From Aporrectodea caliginosa (Eukaryota > Annelida > Clitellata > Crassiclitellata > Lumbricidae), in assembly GCA_020284085.1 (NCBI GenBank), contig JACEVL010000412.1:547816-611815 (forward strand): a stretch of DNA of 64,000 bases. Direction: 5' to 3'. The notes under the pieces were generated by a model, which saw only the letters and a program-made list of their open reading frames with translations, was not told the DNA's origin and did no database searches. The number at the start of each line of letters is the position of its first letter. Position 1 is the first letter of the stretch. The translations under genes were made by a program, and so were the position numbers. Below, piece by piece: positions 31,765 through 45,700 of the stretch.

Positions 31765-33349
31765 ACATTTTTTTCCCGGGATAGAACCCATGCACCCAGA
31801 GACATTTTAGGAAAAAGTACAGAATGGCAATCTTTATTGTTTGAGAACCTAAATGTAATTGTAATGTAATTAGTAATTTATAATTTTTATATAGCGCCGC
31901 TCAGAGCCGTGGCCATTCAGTAGCGCTCCCAGTGCGAAAACCCGAAGAGAAGAAATAGGTTTTAAGGAGAGAGAGAGATGAAGACAATGATCCAGAAATG
32001 AAAGTCTCACTCTAAGTGAAAGGAAGGGCGTACATGCATATTATGCTACAAATTGCAAGGTTCATTGTCAGTATTGTTAGGTTTTGTAAAGCCGCTTAAT
32101 AAATTGCAGGATATGTTTCTAATTTATAATAACTGGTGATTGCACATTCAAGAAAACTCGTCAGATTTGGTACAGTATTATGATTGTGTTGTATTACTCC
32201 AAGTGCAAAACCATGATAGCCTCAGGGAGTCAACGACTTTACAAGACATTGTCACACAGTCACTCTCAGGGAAATCAATCTGTTTCGACCTGTGGAGACG
32301 GAAATCTGCCCTTCGAAAGTGTGCATACTTCCCTTAAGAAACACTCAAAGTTAAATAATATGCATAAATATAGCTCATATAGCAGTGATTTCAAACCTTT
32401 TCCAGAGCAAGGCATCTTTACTAAAAGTCATTCAGTCAACGGCACCTAATTTCATTAATTTTCTTCCGGTAAAATCTTCATTTTAATGACGAGCAACGCT
32501 CCTTGTATTAAAGCTAAGTGTTGCGACTATTTCCACATTACTTTAAGTTTAAAAAAACTAGCCATAAGCCTGTGTCTGTAGTGATAATGAGTTGTTTTTC
32601 AATTTTTTTACCCATTCTGTCATCCAGTCTCGTGAGCCCAGAGCAGGTTTGGGTGCCGCGGCACCCAGAATTGGAAACTCTGTCTTACAGGCTGAATTTC
32701 ATGCATATTAAAAATTATTTGTTACTGTGGTTCATTAATATTAATGCCATCCTTGCACAAGAGTGGGAATCGGAAAAACGCTTGAGGGCCACTTGACGAC
32801 TCATCGCGGGCCGGATATGACCCCGGGCAGGACGTCGTGCACCATTGATGAAACTGGTCAGCAACCCAATGACTAATACCAAGAGGAGATCAAGAATAGA
32901 TCGGATGTTGATTAGGGGCTGTATGTAGAGAGTTTCAGTCTTTAAGGATTTTTCAGTCAAGAGATATTTCAAAATTCAACCCCAAATCACAGCCCTCATT
33001 AATACTTCATGTCGATGAAAGACTGAATAATAAAGTAAGAGATTCTGTTTTTATTAATGTGTTACTAAAGTAAGTATTTACGCTTCTTTCGTTAAATAAG
33101 GCTTATAATCACTACTGGCAGTGTGAGTTACTTATTTGTTCTCTTCTGTCTAATTATAGTTGTCATTTTGCTTCAAATCTACTTTAACTACTCAGAGCTT
33201 AAAGGTTGTTTTCAGAGGCGAAATGGATTATAAATCAGTGTCATACCAACTTGTTTGTAAATCGATGTGATGCTATGTTGGAAGCTGTTAAATGTTCAGA
33301 CGGAGTTATGTTGAATTTTGTTTTAACTTGTCAGGGCATACCACGTGTT

Positions 33350-33653
33350 ATGATGACAATTTGTTTTATTAAACGCAAAAAATATTGTTCTGTTGGCAGT
33401 TGTTGGTATTATCTGGACGGTTAGCGGTGAGACGCCACTTAACAGCAGCGCCTCTAGCGACAAAAAGACCGCGAGAACAGGAAGCTACAATAAGGCCGTG
33501 AGAAAAGGACGAAAAAGACGAGGGGTATATACGCCCATGGCTGCAAACAATGCTGAACGACTTGAATGGCTTTCTGCGCACAACGCCGTTCGAAGAGATA
33601 TGACTGGATTCCTTGGTCATCCTCAACCGAAGGCGGCTGGAATGATGAGGATG
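33350..33653 (+). CDS. CAP gene exon 1 (leader, linker, start of CAP domain)
   Basis: Two ATGs (33350, 33353) open a frame with a KRK n-region. The CAP frame supplies a hydrophobic NIVLLAVVGIIWTV run directly after. The two frames meet at a six-A tract (33377-33382) one base too long. The sister exon at 2450-2751 has four As there; five would be in frame in both. The alternative is an upstream exon spliced at GTTGGCAG|TTG (33399). Donor ATG|GTAGGT at 33654 joins in phase 0 to TACTGG of exon 2. Confidence 0.75.
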
Positions 33654-35352
33654 GTAGGTAACGCCCTAGTTAACAATGGCTTCTTTGCAAAGTGTTAATA
33701 ACAACTTTGTTTGCTAATGCCTAATGCATACGGTGTTTTCGGGTTCGATCCTCACATTTAAAACGGCTACTCTGTATGGACATTACCCAGCGTGCATTGA
33801 AGGAAACCGATGTCCCTAGTAGTGAACAACTACCCGAGTTGCTAAGATTCCATTGGTGGCAGGAAAGCATTAGGTTCGAGACTCCACTGCGACTTCAGTC
33901 TGTCAAACATTCGGGATTTGCCATCTACACGTCTGTACTCCTAGCTCGTGTCAGATTTTGTGCGGAATTTTGACAGACGCCAGTCATCAACATAAAGTCA
34001 GCCGCTTGAGACAAAATGTCTCAGCTTGTTTCCGTCTCCTTGTTCAGTCTACATTGCATTTCATTTCATATCCAGCATTTTCTCCGATGCTTGAGTTTCG
34101 AGATTCTAAATTAACAGCTTATAGCATAAATTATTGTTCCCGATGAATGAAATTTTCCTCTGGTAAAATACTACTACTCAGTGTTTTAGTTGTCAAAAAC
34201 TAACTGGGGAGCCTAAAATTTTGCAGATTTTGAAAGTACACGATCACAGGTCTAAATTAAATTTTAATGTTGTTAATATGAAACAACTGCCGACTCATGA
34301 GATATCTTAGTTTCTTCTTTAAATTTATCTATGCGACATAACAAAGAAATTACATATTATAGGGGCGTAGCCAGGAAAAAATTTCAGAGAGGGTTTTTAA
34401 CTTTTAAGTTTTGGGGGTTTCCATTGGAAATGGTCGTATTTTCTACATAATATTTAGTTTTTAATAACATAATGCATTTATTTGGGGGGGTTGAACCTGT
34501 AAAACCACCCCCTAAAACGCCCATGCATGATCACATAGACAAAACACCTGGTTTTTGGAAAGTAATTCAATAACAAAAACCATAATGCATAGATTCTTAC
34601 ACTATACCCGGTAGTTTAAAAAAATAATTTTGGACTATGTTTTGTAATTTCTTTTTTCTTTGGTAACCCGGTAAGTTTTGTCCACTTTGTCCAAAGCACC
34701 ATGTCTGCCAGCTTTAAGACAAGAAATAACATATTTTTCTACATTCCACGCAGTAAGAGGTGGACCATTGATGCCAATCATCAACAGATCATTCACTGAA
34801 CTCACTAGAAGCCTGTTTCTTCCACTAGTGTGGCATAAATTCATCTGACTGAATCCTCTTTCACACTCAGCAGATGAAACAGGTAGAACTTCCAGCAAAG
34901 TAATAACTTATAAGTGGCTGTAATTTCTGCCCAAGCATTAAACCATCGCTCTTTTTAAGCATAGAATATTCAAGCAAAACATCAGCTGCGTCAGAATTAC
35001 TCATTCCAAACTCTAGGGGCCTACTCAATGCAATATGTCTTTCTCCACACACTAATTAGCCTCCACCATTTGCTCGAACTATAGCATAAGAGGAAAAAGA
35101 AATAAACGTTTTACAGAAATTGGCTTTCATCTGAATTCTGTAGACTGGTTCTCCGCTCTCAGTCACAAACCATAACAGTAAGTAAGTAACTAATTTACTT
35201 AAAAGTAAAGGAATTGGGCTATATATTCTTTTGTACCTGATGACAGAGCAACAGCCGGGGGGGGGATTGAACCCCCCAACCCCCCCGACAACTAAAACAC
35301 TGCTACTACTGCTACTAATACTAATACGACAACGACCACAGCCACTACTACC

Positions 35353-35433
<81 letters not shown>

Positions 35434-38011
35434 CTGACACAATCTGACGTCCAGCATCAGAAGACGGATAACGGAGTTTCACCACTCACTGCCCAGTAAA
35501 CTGCCGGATCTTTTCGATCAAAATAAGTCAGACATCTATCATACAGGAAGGAGTCCGACCAGCATCGAACACACAATGGCAACGGCGGTGGCGGCCAAGA
35601 TCGAAGAGGGCAACATCAGGGCTGCAACACGTATTCTGTGCTCGGGAGATGCTCCAGCCCCGATTAACGAAGTTACGCTTGAGGAGCTACGTTCTAAACA
35701 TCCGTCACCTCCCTCTGATCGACCCCCGATGCCTGCTCCTCCTTCTACGACCGAGGCCTATCAGGCAACCGAAGCGATGGTGCGTGACCAAATAAGACAC
35801 TTTCCACCGGGCTCGTCAGGCGGTCCCGACGGCTTAAAACCCCAACATGTTCTTGAGATGATCAACACAAAGGACACCGGACCGGAGCTTGTCTCGGCCA
35901 TCACGGGCCTCGTCAACATCCTTTTAGCAGGAAAGTGTCCGACAGAAATTCGCCCAGTCTTGTTTGGCGGCACCCTCTTTGCTCTTCGAAAGAAAACGGG
36001 AGGTCTACGTCCAATAGCCATAGGTTACTACTGGCGTAGACTGACATCTAAATGCGCCAACAGATATGCGAGCGACCAAGCAGCAGCTTACCTATCACCA
36101 AAACAGCTGGGTGTGGGAGTGCCAGGCGGATGCGAGGCAGCAGTACATGCAACCCGGAGATTTCTATCTAACATGGACGACGACCACATTGTGGTTAAAC
36201 TCGATCTCTCCAACGCCTTCAACAGCCTCTACCGAGATTGTATGCTAGCATCTGTTATCGAGATTCTACCCGACCTAGCTCCTTACTGCTTCCAGGCCTA
36301 CGCTGAAGAGTCAACACTCAAATTCGGTGGCTACAAGGTTCAATCTCGGGTTGGTCCTCAGCAAGGAGATCCGCTGGGACCTTTGTTGTTTTGCCTGCCG
36401 CTACAGCCAATCCTACTTCAGATGGGCTCGCCATTATCATTCGGCTACCTTGACGATCTCACCCTCGGCGGAAAGGCGGAGACGGTGGCAGCCGATGTCG
36501 AGTTCATCGAGAGAGCATGCTCTACTATGGGCCTGGCGCTAAATCGATCTAAATGTGAGGTGATTTCCATCGACAGTAAAAACATTGGCTATGACTCTTT
36601 AAGAGAGTTCAGACCAATCGATGTGGAAGAAGCCCAGCTGCTCGGCGCCCCACTTTCATCGGAAAAAGCGCTGCAACAATGTCTGAAAGCCCGAACCAGA
36701 GAACTGGAGGAGAGCCTGAACAAATTAACTCTTATAGCCAGGCAGGATGCCCTTTTAATTCTGAGGAGTTCACTGGGTGCGCCAAAAATGATTTACATCC
36801 TCCGATGCCATCCCTGTGACAAACACCCCGAGTTGGAAACTTACGACGTGACACTACGACAGGGATTGGAAAAGATTCTGAACGTTTCTTTAAACGATCT
36901 CCAATGGACACAGGCGTCACTACCCATCAAAATGGGTGGTCTGGGCATACGGAGAGCGACTTCGCTGGCACTTCCGGCCTTTCTGGCATCAGCTGCGAGC
37001 ACTCTCCCTCTCCAGACCCTCATTCTAAACTCTCTCAATCTCACACAGGACACACACTTTGAAGCCATGACGTCCGAGTGGCGATCCAAGACGGATTTCA
37101 ACGATTCAGAAAACATGCCAACAAACAAGCAGGCTCTATGGGACAAACCCCTTTTGGAACAGACTGTCAAGAGATTGTTTCAAGACACAATGGACCCATA
37201 CAACACCGCGCGATTGAAAGCTGTCTCGTCACCACACGCCAGCGACTGGCTACACGCCTTACCAATAACAGCATGTGGGTTGAGACTGGACAACGAGGAC
37301 GTTCGGGTGGCGGTCGGCTTGCGCCTTGGGGCCACAATATGTGAACCACACATATGTGCTTGTGGAGCCCGAATCGACGCCAGAGGCAGCCATGGCCTGT
37401 CCTGTTCTCTCGGCTTCGGCCGAATTGCCAGACATAACACAATCAATGACATTATACACCGCTCCCTTTCGAAGGCAGGGATTCCGTCAATAAAGGAACC
37501 ACCAGGTCTACTACGCACGGACGGCAGAAGACCAGACGGCCTGACAATGATTCCATGGCGCGCGGGTCGTCATCTGGTGTGGGACGCGACCGTGGTAGAT
37601 ACCCTTGCTCCATCATACATCCAGGCCACCGCAGCGACGGCGGGCGCGGCAGCCGAGATCGCCACGGACAGGAAAATGACCAAGTACAATGCACTCTTAA
37701 ACACGCACTTTTTCGTGCCTCTAGCTCTTGAGACCTTAGGTCCAATTAACACCACTGGCCAAAACTTTATATCAGATCTAGGTCGTAGTCTGACGCTGTC
37801 CACAGGAGACAAGAGAGAGACCTGCTTCTTGCTGCAGCGTCTCTCTATAACTGTCCAGCGGTTCAACTCGGTGGCTTTCCGCGGCACTTTAGCGGAGCCA
37901 GACCTTAGGGAGATGTGTCACTAACGGCACTTATGACGCTCATTTTAGACAGCTACTGCATCCTTGTCTATTGTAGCTTTCAGTATTGATGTTGATTGAT
38001 GGAGAGAATAA

Positions 38012-38067
<56 letters not shown>

Positions 38068-40916
38068 TTGGGTGTGGCCATTTGCGAGCCGCACGTATGC
38101 GCATGCGGTACTTCCGTTTCGTCTAGAGCTACGCATGGGTTGTCGTGTTCACTGGGATTCGGCCGACAAGCGAGGCACAGCAATATCAATGCAAATCGAC
38201 ACAAATTGGTGCAGATATTTTGAACATGATGTCATCGGTCAATGTTGGATGGGAATCCTTTGGGTGGCCTGCATGTGTGTCCCTGCTTCTTGAAACTGTT
38301 ATGACTCTTCCAGTTGTCTGTGCATTGCTTTGCTTACTAATTAAACGTATACTCTATATTACACCTAGCATCATAATAGGCTAGAACAAAGAATGCTTGT
38401 AATAATTATTAGTTTTTTTCTTGAAGTGGCACCACATAAATTTCTAATTACAAATCTCATTACAATCAACCGATGGCGCACCAAAATCAAGCCGTAATCA
38501 GGTCAATACCTTAAGTTAATCCATCGAAGCAGAAGAGCAGCCTATGGTGGATAAGGACTTCGAAAAGGTACGTCTTAAGTTGAAGGTCGTGGATACAGTC
38601 ACGCTCGACGTGAGTCTATACATGGGACTAGAATGACGCCCGCTACGCAATTGGTAATTGCATGTCACATGATTTTGTGCACGTGATAAACTCTCCCGAA
38701 TGCGGTGGAAGATTTTCACCATGTTTTCTAATGACACTAACCCTAACCCTGACCCTAACCGACCCTCACGACGCCTAACCTGACCCTAAACGACCCTCAC
38801 GAAGCCTAACCTGACTCTAACCGACCCTCAAGATGTCCGCCATTTCAATATTCCAAGGGAAGACAGCAAGTTCACGTGACAGGTTTTAGCCAATAACTCG
38901 ACGGGCGTGAATGTAGTATAATTGGGATTCCACTAACGCCCGGGGCGTGAACGGATCCACTACGTAAGTTGAAACCAAAACTGCACAAAAGGCCGAGCAG
39001 AGCAAGCATACACTGAAAGAGAGTTCCAAAAGTTCAGTCCAATAACGAAAATGTTCTTCAACGAAGAGCAGTTCTAGTTTTTGACACAACCAGAAAAGGT
39101 AATCAGATGTGACCTACTTGAATAAAGACATAACAAGTCTGTCGAACGAAATCTGGTTTCAAGTTCTGTGGTTCGTCATAGTTCATGGCTACACCTAGAC
39201 ATAAATACATACACATTGTGATCTTCCCTAAGTTCCTTTCCTGATCATCGACTTTAGCTTTATTTTCTCTATTCTATATATATCCACATCGTATGTTCGG
39301 TGCCTTGCAGCCAGAGGGCTGCGGGTTCGAATCCACCTCAAGCTGCCGCGTAGGGACCCTGGGCGTCCTTCACGCGCATGCGCTTCGGCGTGAAACTCCG
39401 ATTCATTGTCCGCGCTGTAGTCGGGAGCGCCTCTGAGTAGAAATCTTAAAGGCAGGGGCGGAGACTTAGGGAGGAGAGAGGGGGACGGTCCTCCCAAAAC
39501 TTGAGGTGGGGGGACGGAGCTGCTTATATCCCCCCAATATTTCTGAAATATTTCATGAATATAATAATAATAGCTACGAGTGACAGCGAGCAATTTTGTT
39601 TAGATGACATCTTAAAATGCTATCATTACAGTGTGGAAATTCAAAAATTTTAAATAGGGGAGGGGTCACCTCCCCTCTCCAAACCCCTCCCCAAACTCAA
39701 ACATGACTCAAACTACATGTTAGGTATACGGGTGACAGCTGGTTCCTATCAGCACTCAAATTATAGAGCAATTTTTTTTTCAGATGACAGCTTAAAATGC
39801 TACCATTACAGTGTGGAAATTCAAAAAAGTTTAAATGGGGAGGAGGCTCATCCCCCTCCCCTAACCCCTCCCCCTGCTCGGCGCTGGGCGCCTCGCCGAT
39901 CGTCTTTCGGCCGCTCCTTCACCAGTCCCCCTCAAACCCAAGACCTTGTCTCCGCCTATGCTTGAAGGGGCGCTATAACAAGTGCTCATGCATACATGCA
40001 TACATACATACATACATACATGAACAGACATGCACTAAAATCTAATGAGAAGGCCTTAGGAGGGTTTGCCGGCGGGTCAACAGGTAGGCTCCGTATCCCT
40101 GAACAAGCTGATAACTGTTTTCCATTTTTTGTCATTAAGTTGCGACTGTGCCAGCTTGATTATTTTCAATAAAAGAATATTGATTGTTTGAGGTAACTTA
40201 CATCCATTACCCATGATAGTGCATTGTTGTCAATGCACATTAACACAGTCGAAAAACTTCACAAATAATTTTTCCTAAAATTCAACACTTATGCAGATTA
40301 ACTGTCCCTTTACGCTAGCTCAACACAAATCAACTCTCTCTGTCTTCTGCCTGTAAAAAATTAAATACCGCTCATAGCAACCTCTTTCACGCGCTTCACG
40401 TGCGACTATAGTATATACAGCTACCTGTACGACTATCTATTTAAATATACAAGGCTTAACGCTCAACACCTATTCAACCAAGCGTATGCGCTGATGCGCT
40501 ATGCACACTCCCAATATTGATATCATATAATTATGCACTCAATGCTGCTTTCAATCAAACATCCAGTCCCTTTTGCTCGCACCTCCAAGGCTCCACCAGG
40601 CAGAGCCGTGCCTTCTCTGTGGTTGGCCCCTCGACCTGGAATGGCCTCCCTCTGGCACTCTGCTCCCTTCCTAGAACCCCTTCAAAGGCATTCCTCTCTC
40701 AACTTAAAATGGTCCTATTTGGCCGAGCTGGGGTTGGGAGCGCCTCTGAGTAGTTCCCTTGACGAGACGCTATTCAAATTCAAGTACCGGTAATTAAGAA
40801 TGAACGAATATTAATTAAACTAATCAACACAGATGCTAATTCCAATTCAGTGTCACTGTTCTCAGAAAACCGGTTCACATTACATAGACACCCACACCCA
40901 CATTCACACCCACCCA

Positions 40917-41003
<87 letters not shown>

Positions 41004-42626
41004 CGAGCCTTTATGCATACATACATTATATACGTAGGCTTAGGCCTACCTACGTGTTGTTGAATATTCTTCTCTTTGATCAGCTGCCGGCTAATGGTGC
41101 TATATGCATTTTTCTTAAACAGTACTGGAACGCATATCTCGAGGCCAGTGCAATAGCTTGGTCGGTGCGCTGCTGCGACGATTGGAAACACGGACAAACG
41201 GGCATTGTCAAAACACCAGAGTTTAGAAGACATCTGGCAAAATACGGCGATTTTGTTGGACAGAACATCCAGTATTATACTGGGGCTAGAGCGAGTAAGC
41301 TTTCACAAATTTCAATTAACTGTTGATCTTTTCTCTTTGTATATGTTCCCTAATGTTGTTCGTTTACAGAAAATTAGAAACTTTCAATGGCAGTTCAGGT
41401 AGTCCGTTTGGATATATAAATCGTCCGTCACAAGTCACAACCAACTGCGAGTTGACGGTGGCCAAATGTTCTAGTGGTAGAGTAAACTGCTGGATGAAGG
41501 ACTCCGATGGCTGGTAGATGGCCGCAATCGTCAGGACATTAAAGGTGTTAAAGGTCTCTGCGAGCTCTATTTGCCTCGCTCGCAAACTCACCCGATAGCA
41601 AAATGGCCAGACTGCCGCCCACTTGATGTAAGACTTTGAATAACTGTGAGAAATAATCGATCATGGAACTCTGAAGGTGCCGAGCTCGGCAACGCGACGT
41701 CGGATAAAGACTTATCAGGTCTCGACCACAGCCAAGAATGTTTTACATATCAGTCACCTGGATTTTTATTTTCTTTATCCCAGTTGTTAAGAGTCAATAT
41801 GTCAGTTCCTTATAGTCCACTTTGCTGTATTTTAAAGTTGCTTCTCTAGACGACTTCACGACATGTCTTTTGTGTCTGTTGCAGAGCCTAGGGCAATTAC
41901 GAGGAGTTATGCCAACGAAACTTACGAATACACTTTCAACCCCAGAGGCGACGGCAAGTGCAAATCTATGTGCGGACATTATACTCAGGTTAGACTCTTC
42001 TTCTCTTATCCGATTTGCCTTAAGAATTACACGAAACAGTATCTGAAATGCATAAAACAGTACTGTCTAACCTTGTTTACACCGTGGGCCACCGAAGAAA
42101 TTATTCTTGACGACGAGGACCGCACCAGTAAACTCAAAAGAAACGACAAAAATTTATTGAAGATTATTAACTACATTAAAATTTATTATGGACTAATCAT
42201 GATGAATAATCGCATTTATGTATGCCATGTATGGCGTGATTTATAACAGTTCAGCCAAGTTATGAATGAATAAATACGCAAGTAGGCCTAGGCCAGAGAC
42301 TTTGCCTTTTACTTCATTTTTACACAGATTGCAAAAATTTAGCGAGCTCGGGCGGGCCACATAAAATCAGCATGATTCATGTTGGACAGGACGGACATAG
42401 CAGAATGAAATCCACTGCAGCTAAGACTGAGAAATTACCTATTTAAGTACCTTGCGCGACCATATTGCTTAATGTAAGTTCATTTGTGCCATAATGTTTG
42501 ATTTGCAGATTACGTGGAATACAACCTTCCTTGTAGGATGCGGATATGCAAAATGTGGAAATAAATTCGGAATCACTAGTACCTGCAACTACTTGCCAGG
42601 GTTAGTAATGATATCGTCGTCTTCGG

Positions 42627-42714
<88 letters not shown>

Positions 42715-45700
42715 ACAAACATGATTGTTTATTCTGTATCTTTTCCATGCGTCTGATTATCACAAACAGCGTCGGGGATGTAATCATTGTCACTGACCGT
42801 TATGACTTGAGTATGACGATCAATCGCATATTATCGCATTGTTGAATAATTATATTGAATTGATAATAAAAACGGTTATATATAATATATATATATAAAT
42901 ATCGTTTTTATTATCAATTCAAACTGACACACCACAGTGTGATTGCAAGTCATAAATGTTCAAATTAAGAGTGGACAGAATCACTGAACATTTGCATGGA
43001 GGACTCTGGGTGTGAAGTTTTTGTTGTTGTCTCTTACTTACTCTAGTACTAGCGGGTGCTGTCCTGATCGAGGGTTGTAACGTCTCGTACATAAATGTAC
43101 TCAATGACATACGTCAATGATGTGATTTCGAGACCAAGACCACGGTCTCGAGACCAAAAATGCGGTCATTGTATTGGTATAATTTTTCTCGAATTTACCG
43201 GTCTTAGTCTTGGTCTTTAAAGGTGCGGTCTTGGTCTTGGTCTTAAAGGTGTGGTCTTGGCCTTGGGCGTCTGGTGTTGGTGGAGTATTGGTTAACTGTT
43301 GTTGTCGATATTTGCTGGGTATTGGGAGTGATGGTCATTCAGGGACTGAGTTATCTTCAAATTCATGCAACGATCCGCCAAAAACAAAGCGAGAGAGAAC
43401 CTTGTTATTAGATACTTATCAGAAGCGACAAGAAAAGGTTGAGGACTTGAGACACAGTTAACCTTAACTGTTGGTGCTTTAGTGACTAGTTACATTGATG
43501 CAGTTTCTCGAGTCAAAATCAGTAGTTGGGCAAGCGTTGCAGATGAGGGATTTGGTGGACTTTTTCCTTACTGGAAAAGTTTTTCTCTATCCCAGCCACA
43601 TCTGAACCTGTTGGGAGAGCGTTTAGCTACAGCGGACTTTACACGAGATCTCACAGGGCAAGACTTGGGGACGTAACCTTGTGTGATTTAGAACTTATAA
43701 AATGTAATAAACATCTGACTTGAATGATGGGATTATGTAGCACTTCAATTGAGAATTGCGTTTCTCGTCTTGAGACTGCTGTCTTGGACAACGTGGTCTT
43801 GTCTCGGTCTTGGTCTTGAACCATGCGGTCTTGGTCTTGGTGTTGGACCACGTGATCTCGGTCTTGGTCTTAGAGGACGCGGTCTTGGTCTTGGAGTTTG
43901 GTCTCGTGCACATACGTGCACATACATATGTGCCATTTCGGGAAGGGGGTTTAGGTGAATGGTAACGATCCCGCACGAAGAGCAGAAGAGCAGCATAGAC
44001 GAGGGATCGATTCCTGCCACCCTGCCAAACTCGATTCCTGCTACCCTCCTACTCATCCTTCCATTCGTGGCGTTGGTAAAATTAGCAGTACTTAGGACAG
44101 ATCGGCGCCTTGCATAGCTGCCATACAGTTAAATTCGACTCCTGTAATAACGGTTCTGCGACAACTCGTCTACAGACTTTTCGTCTACGACACTTCGTCT
44201 ATAGACACTTCCTCTACCGACATTTCGTCTACAAATGTATCTGTATCCATTACGGTTAATCAACAGAGGCCGTTTTCTTATAGTTTCGCTAAAATCAATC
44301 AATCAATCAAAAAGTTTTATTGCCACCGTTTCAAAATATTAAGCATACAATTTTCCGCTCTGATTAGAAACGCACAATAGGAGGCCCAGAAGGGACCAAA
44401 GTCCCGCTAACTAGGGACACCTAGATGAGTGTTACATTTAATAAAACAAAGCCAATGAACATCAAAAATAACAGTAAACCAGAGAAAGTACAATAGTCAT
44501 GAGCAGCATAACATGTCACTTTTTTGTCTTAACTAGATAAAACATATTTCTACACACAAGGTACAGGTGAATTACAGTCATTAATTAAGTGTAGGCGTAG
44601 CATTTTCTTGAACATGTGTAAATTGCGTGCATCGCGAATGTATTTGGGAAGGTTGTTCCAAATGGTAGTACCAACAGATTTAATGGAGAACAGGCGTGTA
44701 TTGGTGTGAGCAAAAACAGGACGAAAGGCTTTAGCATTTCTTGTTTGGTAAGAGTGTATTTCTGTACCGTGCTGGAAGAAACCTCTAAAGGCCAGAGGGA
44801 GTAGGCCATGCTCGTATCTATACAGAAACTCCCCAATTTGAACCGTCTTGATCTGCTCAATGTTAAGCAATTTAAGGATAGAGAATAAAGGAGCTGTATG
44901 CTCTCGTGGACTGGCTCCTGCCACAATGCGTATTGCTCGCTTCTGAAGGATTACTAGTCTGTTCAATCTTGTGTCGTATGTTGAGGCCCATATCAGATTA
45001 CAATAGGTTAGATAAGGGTATACAAGAGAATAATATAACTTCATTCGAATTGGTGGGGGTAACAAATAAGAGGTACGAGCTAGAATACCTACATTTTTTG
45101 CAATTTTAATGGCGATATTATGTATGTGTTCCTTCCAAGTCATGTGTTGATCCACATATACCCCTAGGAATTTAGTCGAATTAACCTGAGTAATGGGAAC
45201 ATCGTTAATATTCAGCGACATCTGGTTATCTAATGGCCCAGATTTCCTATGTGATTTAAATATAATGAAGTTCGTTTTTTCCAAATTAAGAGTAAGTTTG
45301 TTAGCACAGAACCAATCAGCAGCCAATGTAAGTTCTGCATTGACAGTTTCAAACAGGGAGTGTAGTGACTTGTGGGAGTAAAAGACATTAGTGTCGTCAG
45401 CGAATAGAATAAAGAATAAAATTGATGATACATTTGGCAGGTCGTTAATGTAAATGAGAAATAACAAAGGACCGAGGTTAGATCCTTGGGGTACCCCAAA
45501 GTTAATTATCTTAAGATCAGAGAGGGTTCCGTTACAACAAACACATTGAAGACGATTGTCAAAATAGCTGGCAAACCAGTCGAGCTGCATTCCACGTATT
45601 CCATATGATTCTAATTTACGCAGGAGAATTTCATGGTCAACGGTATCGAATGCCTTTGCTAAGTCGAAGAATATACCTACAGCATATTCGTTATTCTCGA

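Larger units (their letters stand above)
30627..35350 (+). repeat. Right arm of the large inverted duplication
   Basis: Reverse-complement partner of 1850-6134. Private insertions are 31263-31764 (MITE) and 34179-35302 (hAT). After the hAT the arm resumes with GCTACTAATACTAATACGAC and ends in (TAA)n at 35352, mirroring 1849-1924. The arm holds the putative promoter and first exon of the CAP gene. Confidence 0.85.

Noticed and set aside
33206..33424. 72-codon frame overlapping CAP exon 1
   Set aside because: Only its final part (from ATG 33350) fits a leader; the upstream part has no support and the frame leaves the CAP frame at the A-tract.
38740..38835. True interstitial telomere or chromosome end
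   Set aside because: The CCCTAA-like tract is irregular and lies wholly inside a MITE with 9-bp target duplication; a second such copy is at 60355-60450.
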